DNA from: Acanthaster planci
Taxonomy: Eukaryota > Echinodermata > Asteroidea > Valvatida > Acanthasteridae
Assembly (NCBI RefSeq): GCF_001949145.1
Contig: NW_019091524.1
Location: 470,574 to 483,473, forward strand
Length of the DNA: 12,900 bases
Direction: 5' to 3'
Below, in pieces: positions 7,796 to 12,900 of this stretch (position 1 is the stretch's first letter; the number at the start of each line of letters is the position of its first letter). Made by a program: the position numbers and the translations under genes. Below the pieces are notes generated by a model that did no database searches, was not told where the DNA came from, and saw only the letters and a program-made list of their open reading frames with translations.

Positions 7796-9686
7796 TCAGC
7801 AGCGTCTGCCCCAAGACATCAGGGGTAGTGCCACTCGGTAGTTCTTCCCTTGAAGCTCCTCTGGGGTGGTTTTGTAGGTCGAGAGGAGGATGGACGGCCA
7901 CGTACGATTCATCTGGTAGCTCAGTTGACGAAAGCGGCGAAAGGTACGAGAATCGTCCTGACATCGGAGTCTGAAGGGTCGAGCCCGGCGGTCATCAGGA
8001 CTGGATTGGCGAGGTTGAGCCGCCGGTGGAGGTTCATGGAAGATAAGTTTATGTGTTGTGTCAATGCGCTTAACTTCTGACTCCATCATCTCCATTGAAC
8101 TTCCCTGCAAAAAGGTCTTTGCCATAAAGGGAAGTTCTTGAAGTCTTGACTTGACTCCCTAATAGGGAATATTCATGGCATCTAAGGTGTTGGATCTGCC
8201 TGAAGAAGTGGCTAAAACAGACATTCGAACGAACTGCCCGAAGATAGAATTGATGTTCTCATCGAGCGATCGAAGTGCGACAGCTGCCAAGACCGGAGTA
8301 ACTGCTAAATTTTCGTCACACACTCGGGCTAAATACTCAGAGAGGAGTGCCATAAATGCGATGCAGCGAAGACACATGTCTTGAGGCTTCGTTGAGTTTA
8401 GCAAGAGTAGACTCGACGAAACACTTGTTCTTGTCTTTAAATGGAGATTTTTCTGTAGGTTTGTGAGCGTTGGAGGAAAGTTTATCTTTAGCCTCAGTCG
8501 GAATCTCAGGGATGGAGAGGAAGTTTTCTAAGTCCTCCCTAGCAAGGTGGAAATATGTCGAAGTTCTAAGTGGGTATGAGTGCCACTGTTTGGCACTGGC
8601 GAGAACTTTAAACATCTCAGCACATGAGCGGTCAAGTGGAAGTTCCAGGAAAATTGGCATCGATGACTCCAACCTAGCGGGGTGGCACTTGAAGGAAGCA
8701 TGTGAAGAGGCCTCAGCCATAGATTGATTAGAGCTCAGCCCTAATAAAATAATGTGGATCATGTCTTTCTAAAGAAGATGGAGCCGTGCTTCAGAAAGGT
8801 TAAGGTTGGCTGCCGAGGAGATATCCTCATCTTCAGAGGATGTATCCTGTTCCATCTGGAGTTGACCAGAGGAAGGAGGAACATTGTCATGTCTTATTCA
8901 GTGGCCAGGGGCTGGAGCAGGAAAATGAGCCATAGTCTGCGCCGGAACCTGGGTAAGTCAAAGGGACAAAACCAACATAGGAAGATCGGATCGTCGATGA
9001 ATGCAGGTTTGGATGTGGAAGTTATGCGAGTGCTGATGCCAGTGCGGATGCAGATCACGTTCCGCAGCCAAAGGGTCCAGATCTGGAGCTGTCGCTGGGA
9101 GAACAGGATAGGGCTCTAGGCGGCTGGCTATAGAAAAGAGCATCTCCGCTAACATGATGTCGGGCGAAGCGTCGTCCTTCTGCGAGGAGTGAGACTTCTT
9201 ATGCTTGGACCCCATAGAGGAAAACAAAGAATGGTTGCGCTTTTTGCATCCAGGAGAACTTGTTGTAAAGCCAGCAGTCAAGGCCTGGTGAGCTGGGGTG
9301 TCCGATGCTTGCCCAGACTACAGTAAGGATACAGCAGGAGAGGGCTAGTGAACTGCAGAGGTAGAAGCAGTCTTTCCAGAAAAGCCCAGAAGGTGGCTGG
9401 AAGACGGGGTGACGTATGGAGATCGAAAGCCCCGACGGCACAGGAGGCCAGTGGGCTCTGTTGTCCTGGGTGCGGGTGGTGGTGTGCCCACATGGCCCAG
9501 TATTGTCTCTACAGGTACAGCTCTGGAGAGCAGCGTTACGTTGCCCTGTGGAGAGTCAGCGTCTTTGTCATGGCTGGGTGCCCCGGCTGAAAGTGCGTCT
9601 GAAGACAATGGCACTAGGGGTGATGCGGCAAGAGTAGATAATGCTGGCAGCGTGGGGCTGCTCCCGGGCATGGTCTTGCAAGCCAT
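7796..9686 (-). pseudogene. DIRS gag-like region, degenerate
   Basis: The first ORF position of DIRS elements encodes a gag-like protein, thought to package the RNA. Pieces on the minus strand are: an Ala/Pro/Ser-rich start at 9686 (MACKTMPGSSPTLPALST); a basic patch CKKRNHSLFSSMGSKHKKSH (near 9250-9190); a more conserved core at 8762-8337 with PLDRSCAEMFKVLASAKQW and TSTYFHLAREDLENFLS; a frame change near 8400 into CIAFMALLSEYLARV and RSLDENINSIFGQFVRMSVL; then a tail from 8125 with RPFRLRCQ. At least four frame changes are needed to connect them. It is assigned mainly by position before the DIRS RT and by resemblance of the core to DIRS gags. Confidence 0.7.
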
Positions 9687-9938
9687 GCTGATGTCGGTTA
9701 TTGCCCACGATAGGTGTTGATAAGAGCTTGTTGTAGGCCGGTGTCACCCGTTCGGAATGCTTGGGAACTGGGATGCAAAAGTGTTGCGCCCAGACCTAGC
9801 TAGCAGGGGAAATTTCAACCCTGAGTGCAGCGCCACTCTGCACGACCATTGACTGTGATGCTTTGGTGTTACATTGGAAACTGGGAGATGGATATCCTAC
9901 GCAATGCAGCAAAGACCCTTGAAGCGTGGCGAAGTATC
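9687..9938 (-). other. DIRS 5' leader between left ITR and gag-like frame
   Basis: No similarity to coding sequence was seen. By position it is the untranslated leader of the element and should contain its promoter, but no specific site could be identified. Confidence 0.5.
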
Positions 9939-10012
9939 AGCGAATTGAATCGGACGCAAAGGAATTTGCATATTTAGTGACTGTTTGGGGTATGTTGAAA
10001 GCAGAAGACTCC
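9939..10012 (-). repeat. DIRS left-end inverted terminal repeat (5' end)
   Basis: Bases 9939-9990 pair with 6036-6087 as an inverted repeat. Bases 9975-10012 are complementary to part of the internal complementary region. On the minus strand this is the upstream end, followed by about 250 bases of leader before the first gag-frame ATG at 9686. Confidence 0.88.
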
Positions 10013-10107
10013 CTATGTTGCTCCTCCCCAAACCTTCATGTACATATGTACACCTGTATATTTGTCAACCCAATGAGTACACTGTTGTTTGTATGAACAT
10101 GTTAAAT

Positions 10108-10131
10108 TTGTTGTGATTAGTATCACAACAA
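10108..10131. repeat. Perfect hairpin, 10-bp arms with 4-base loop
   Basis: TTGTTGTGAT, loop TAGT, then ATCACAACAA, which is fully complementary. No poly-T tract follows, so it is not a typical terminator. It may be a chance structure or the remnant of a small element. Confidence 0.8.
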
Positions 10132-10181
10132 TCTGACCACTCTTAACGCCTTGAAAAATCACTTGTTCAATAATCACACAC

Positions 10182-10377
10182 AAAGCTATACTTTTTGCAA
10201 TATTTCCATTATTATAACCATGTTGTACAATCTTCAAAGGAGTAAGCAGAGTGGTCTGCTTCTCTATCTGAGTAGTTGTCTGGGGTATAGTTCATACCAT
10301 GAACTTGGTGAAAATGTAATTCTACAGTTTATCAACAGAGATCAGCAGGCCTGATGGCCTTTGGGAACACATATGAA
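10182..10377 (+). repeat. Dispersed repeat, copy B (Q motif)
   Basis: 10307-10371 matches 4274-4338 at 47 of 65 without gaps, strongest at GGCCTGATGGCCTTTGGGAA. Weaker similarity with gaps extends left to about 10182 (AGCTATACTTTTTGCAAT versus AGCTACTTTTTACAGAT). The orientation is the same as copy A. Confidence 0.5.
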
Positions 10378-10429
10378 GGAATTGTTACTTTTGTTCAGCA
10401 CTTGTTTACTTTTCACTTGAACTTTGACG

Positions 10430-10465
10430 GCACGATCACTTTAAAGAAAGAATTCTGTAGCGGAC
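10430..10465 (+). repeat. Short dispersed repeat R, copy B
   Basis: GCACGATCACTTTAAAGAAA then GAATTCTGTAGCGGAC matches 5681-5715. It lies about 60 bases after repeat Q copy B, without a LINE in between. Confidence 0.6.
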
Positions 10466-10985
10466 TACAACAATTTTCTAGCATGTCTTGAAAAAACTTC
10501 CCCTGAAAAATTAAAAAAGGGTGGGTGTTACTTTGAAGGGTTTTTGTCAACCCGGGTTGAATGCCCGTCTTCATTTCCCCCCATGAAAAAGTGCTCCAGT
10601 CAAGGGTCTTTTGCAAAATCCCCTCCCCCAGCGGTACTTGCATTAAGGCGGCAGAGATGGTTGACACTGGACCATGAACTGGTACAATATGTGTTTTTAA
10701 ACCAGAATATTAGCTACTGAATATGGGTGTTTTGGGGGACCCCGAATATTTTACGGCAACAGATCTTCAACGCTTACATTGCTACTGTGAGTTTGTATTC
10801 ACAAGACAGATTTCCGACCTACGCAATTCCATAATTTCTTGTTCCTTGCAATCACAAAAGCACATGGAGGGAAAGAGTTCCGTAAATGGATAGACATCAC
10901 TAACTTTCCGCTACAATGTTTTATCAGCAATCAGGAAGACAAAAAATGTCCTGAAAAGTTTGTGTCAATGTGATACAACTTTTCA

Positions 10986-11077
10986 AAGCTAAGAAGCTGT
11001 TAACAAGCTCGAAAAGATTAAACAGCCAATGATTTTTTTAATGAGCAAAGTCATAATTATGACTTGCATGTCAAAAG
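10986..11077 (+). repeat. Direct repeat C, copy 1
   Basis: This block matches 11471-11567. Shared segments are TAAGAAGCTG, TAACAAGCT, GAAAAGATTAA, CCAATGATTTTTTT, GCAAAGTC and TAATTATGACTT, with few substitutions and small indels. It contains the first perfect copy of the 18-bp palindrome at 11048-11065. Confidence 0.92.
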
Positions 11078-11811
11078 ACCAGCCTCATTGTCATACAAAG
11101 TAAGGTTTGTATATCATTGTACACGTCTCAAGTGACGACTGTGTAGGCTTAACTGCAAGGTTTATACACGTCTGGAAAAGAAATGCGCATGCATGAAACT
11201 CTTTCCATACTGAGTCTGTAATTTTGGAAGATTTTTTTTAAATAAACCTGCATATAACATAACCTTAAAAAGTGAGTTCACGATGGTCCTACTGTTCTTT
11301 GTAGAAACACCTCTTGTCATGGCAGAACTAATTCAGTTTCCAAAGACCCAGATTCTGCTTTAACAAATCTCACTGTGCCCTAAAAGTGGTGAACTGAAGC
11401 TTCAAAGGAATGTTGCGCCTCTACAATCAAACTGAATGAAATGTGAACAAGAGTTTTCAAGTTTGCTTAAAAGTTAAGAAGCTGCTAACAAGCTAGAAAA
11501 GATTAAGGGGCCAATGATTTTTTTCAAACCGGCAAAGTCGTAATTATGACTTACAGTATGTCCAAAGTGTAACTAAGTATTACCTCATATTCATGACATA
11601 TCTCACAATTATGACTTTTATTGTGAAAGCACATGAAATTTTACAGACAAATGCAATGCAATGTGCAAGTGCACATGACAGCTTGGTGTCACAATGATAA
11701 CATACAGGCTTCTGACTTTTAACTCAGTACATGTACACGTATACGAGATAAAAGTTATAATTATGACTTAATACATGCAACAATTATGACATAAAGTCAT
11801 AATCATGATTT
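11048..11811. repeat. Cluster of palindrome AAGTCATAATTATGACTT
   Basis: A perfect copy lies at 11048-11065. One-mismatch copies lie at 11535-11552 and 11752-11769 (AAGTTATAATTATGACTT). Partial copies are at 11604-11618 (CACAATTATGACTTT), 11781-11790 (CAATTATGAC) and 11794-11811 (AAGTCATAATCATGATTT). The core TAATTA is flanked by inverted GTCA half-sites. Spacing is irregular, so it is not a tandem array. Confidence 0.85.
11471..11567 (+). repeat. Direct repeat C, copy 2
   Basis: This is the second copy of the block at 10986-11077, about 485 bp downstream in the same orientation. Its palindrome (11535-11552) has one change, AAGTCGTAATTATGACTT. Confidence 0.92.
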
Positions 11812-12176
11812 AATACTATGTTTGGTTTAATTCTTCTGAACTTCAGCCATAATTTTCAGAGTATAGACCTCAGTGAACCTCACACAATTATCATCAATAA
11901 TCAGTCGGAAAACTGAATTAATTTAATTGCATTGATTTTGTGTTGGTTAAACTGCTTTGAATGTACTATTTTTTTATTTATAAGACAACAGCACAGCCCT
12001 ATCTTCAGTGTGGATTGTTAGTCCAGGGTAACACATCAGTAAACCTCAAATAACACATGATTAAATTGTTTAAATTTGAAAAGCAAGCTTCTGCCCACTG
12101 AAATCAAATTACTGTTAGATTGAACAGGTGGTGAATGCATAGTTAGTTGGTTTCCTTGCCGCGGGTACATAAGTAC
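11812..12176. other. AT-rich non-coding stretch
   Basis: No gene, RNA or mobile-element signal was recognised. Several TAAT/ATTA-rich patches occur, for example 11915-11930 (TGAATTAATTTAATTG). Confidence 0.4.
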
Positions 12177-12326
12177 ATGGTGCAGCATGGAATACGCAGG
12201 GTCTCCTCTTTCATTAGTATAGTGCTGCCAATTAGTGTCTCATCTGTGGTGCTTTCCTTGGGTCTTTGTTGTGGTGCTCTGTCCTGTGCAAGTGACTTTG
12301 AGAGAGGTGACAGCCGTGTGCCATGA
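12177..12326 (+). CDS. Possible small hydrophobic ORF or first exon, 49 codons
   Basis: ATG at 12177 opens a frame to TGA at 12324-12326. It begins MVQHGIRRVSSF and continues with a hydrophobic stretch ISIVLPISVSSVVLSLGL and a Cys-containing CCGALSCA, resembling a signal peptide or single membrane segment. A donor-like GAGAG|GTGACA near 12304-12308 could end an exon here. The stretch is more GC-rich than its surroundings. The context at the ATG is weak (T at -3, G at +4). No similarity to a known family was recognised, and chance is quite possible. Confidence 0.2.
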   Translation: MVQHGIRRVSSFISIVLPISVSSVVLSLGLCCGALSCASDFERGDSRVP

Positions 12327-12853
12327 ACAGTGAGGGTTTAAAGAATTAAGTTTGGGAAAAGAAGAAAACTTTGCATGTAGTTTCAAGTGGGGACTTTGCT
12401 ACATGTACATACTTGATCTTACACCTAATTAGGAGGCATTCAGTCAATTAAGCTTCCAAAATGACCATAAATTCGTTTTGTCTTACTCATTCAATTGGAG
12501 TGTAGTTCCCTTCTTGTGAATGCAGTCAACGTTAATTTTTACCTCCTCAGGAAAATCAAAACAAAACAAAACTAAAAGTAGTTAAATTTTAAAAAGTTGT
12601 GACGACACATTCCACTTCACTCTATGCAAGGAACAATTCACTCATAAATTAATCAGCAAAATACCACTGTAATTGTTTCCATGAATAAAGCTGAGGCTAT
12701 AACGTCAGTATTTAAGAAATGAATGTTTGGAAAATATGCTTCTTGTCTCAGAATGGAAAGCTATATAATTTTTAGACAGCAGAAAATTCAATGGAGTAGG
12801 TAAACTGCACTGACTTTTATGTCATTAAAACTGTTCCTTTATTATTCACATGG
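12327..12853. other. Non-coding AT-rich stretch near the right edge
   Basis: Nothing recognisable. If the ORFs at 12177 and 12854 belonged to one gene this would be intron, but no convincing splice pair was established. Confidence 0.35.
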
Positions 12854-12900
12854 ATGGCAGTCATGGAGGGGGAGTCTCCGGATGAGGAATTTGGTTTTAA
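12854..12900 (+). CDS. Possible start of an ORF running off the right edge
   Basis: ATG at 12854 opens a frame that is unbroken to the window end, reading MAVMEGESPDEEFGF. A second in-frame ATG at 12863 followed by G is also plausible. An in-frame stop lies upstream at 12797-12799. An AG at 12859-12860 could instead be a splice acceptor. The acidic composition looks protein-like, but 15 codons are not enough to decide. Confidence 0.22.
   Translation, partial: MAVMEGESPDEEFGF

Larger units (their letters stand above)
6001..10012 (-). mobile_element. DIRS-type (tyrosine recombinase) retrotransposon, internally deleted, about 4.0 kb
   Basis: DIRS elements replicate by reverse transcription and integrate by a tyrosine recombinase, so they lack LTRs and target-site duplications. 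Read on the minus strand the order is left ITR (10012-9939), leader, gag-like region (9686-7796), RT (7795-7190), RNase H (7080-6600), C-terminal end of the recombinase (about 6590-6500), internal complementary region (6312-6222) and right ITR (6087-6001). RT shows TALPFGLST and YLDNWLI. RNase H shows TSDAS, INILELQ and LSDD. The recombinase end shows ASWKTPSTFITCYLTDV. The methyltransferase-like domain and most of the recombinase are deleted, and stops and frameshifts are frequent. It is a dead copy, but both ends survive. Exact outer ends are uncertain by a few bases. Confidence 0.92.
10013..10985. other. Intergenic region right of the DIRS element
   Basis: No supported gene. It holds a perfect palindrome TGTACATATGTACA (10039-10052), a 10-bp stem hairpin (10108-10131), repeat copy B (10182-10377), repeat R copy B (10430-10465), a palindrome TCAACCCGGGTTGA (10547-10560) and a 56-codon ORF at 10723-10893 with no recognised similarity. 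Stretches near 10500-10640 are rich in A-runs and C/G-runs but form no clear repeat. Confidence 0.5.

Noticed and set aside
6607-9720. Several plus-strand ORFs of 60-121 codons across the DIRS element
   Set aside because: They are antisense to the gag, RT and RNase H remnants, which show ordered family motifs on the minus strand.
10240-10300. Possible tRNA-derived SINE promoter (AGCAGAGTGGTCTGCTT region)
   Set aside because: It superficially resembles an A box, but no B box (GGTTCRANNCC) at the proper spacing and no tRNA fold could be seen.
10413-10667. 84-codon minus-strand ORF
   Set aside because: No recognised motif. It spans repeat R and a low-complexity stretch with G/C runs.
10723-10893. 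56-codon plus-strand ORF (MGVLGDPEYFTATDL...)
   Set aside because: Looks mildly protein-like but has no recognised motif, no supported splice partners and a length expected by chance.

Overview
The window reads as non-coding-rich metazoan nuclear DNA. It has a spliced gene with consensus GT/AG introns, two decayed retroelements, AT-rich intergenic sequence and simple repeats. The combination of a CYP4-type P450, an L2/CR1-like LINE and a DIRS-type tyrosine-recombinase retrotransposon fits a marine invertebrate, perhaps a deuterostome. That placement is an inference, because nothing here identifies a species. No prokaryotic operon, CRISPR array, rRNA or tRNA was seen.

1-2972 (minus strand): the 5' part of a cytochrome P450 family 4 gene. 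Five coding exons can be read: 2924-2751, 2264-2120, 1573-1401, 400-279 and 23-1, the last cut by the window edge. All introns are GT/AG and the reading frame is kept across every junction. The N-terminal membrane anchor, the proline-rich hinge and the helix-C WxxxR region are present. The I-helix, ExxR and heme-Cys parts must lie beyond position 1. A splice acceptor just upstream of the ATG suggests one or more non-coding 5' exons. A TATA-like box and a nuclear-receptor-like half-site pair at 3799-3836 are candidate promoter elements.

4117-5820: a degraded repeat region. It holds a heavily mutated L2/CR1-type LINE reverse transcriptase on the plus strand (about 4440-5650), broken by stops, frameshifts and an ATTCT microsatellite. 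A short minisatellite (5730-5820) follows.

6001-10012 (minus strand): a nearly end-to-end but dead DIRS element. It keeps inverted terminal repeats and the diagnostic internal complementary region. It has a gag-like region, RT and RNase H, and then jumps by internal deletion straight into the last residues of the tyrosine recombinase, including the candidate catalytic Tyr. The methyltransferase-like domain and most of the recombinase are gone.

10013-12900: mostly AT-rich non-coding DNA. It contains a roughly 95-bp direct repeat and a cluster of an 18-bp palindrome (AAGTCATAATTATGACTT) at 10986-11811. Two weak hints of another gene, a small hydrophobic ORF and an ORF open at the window end, lie near the right edge.

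The only gene that looks functional is the P450. No convincing new multi-gene system was found. The most informative items are the DIRS deletion fusion with preserved termini, the spliced P450 model, and short repeats whose order recurs on both sides of the LINE and DIRS insertions.
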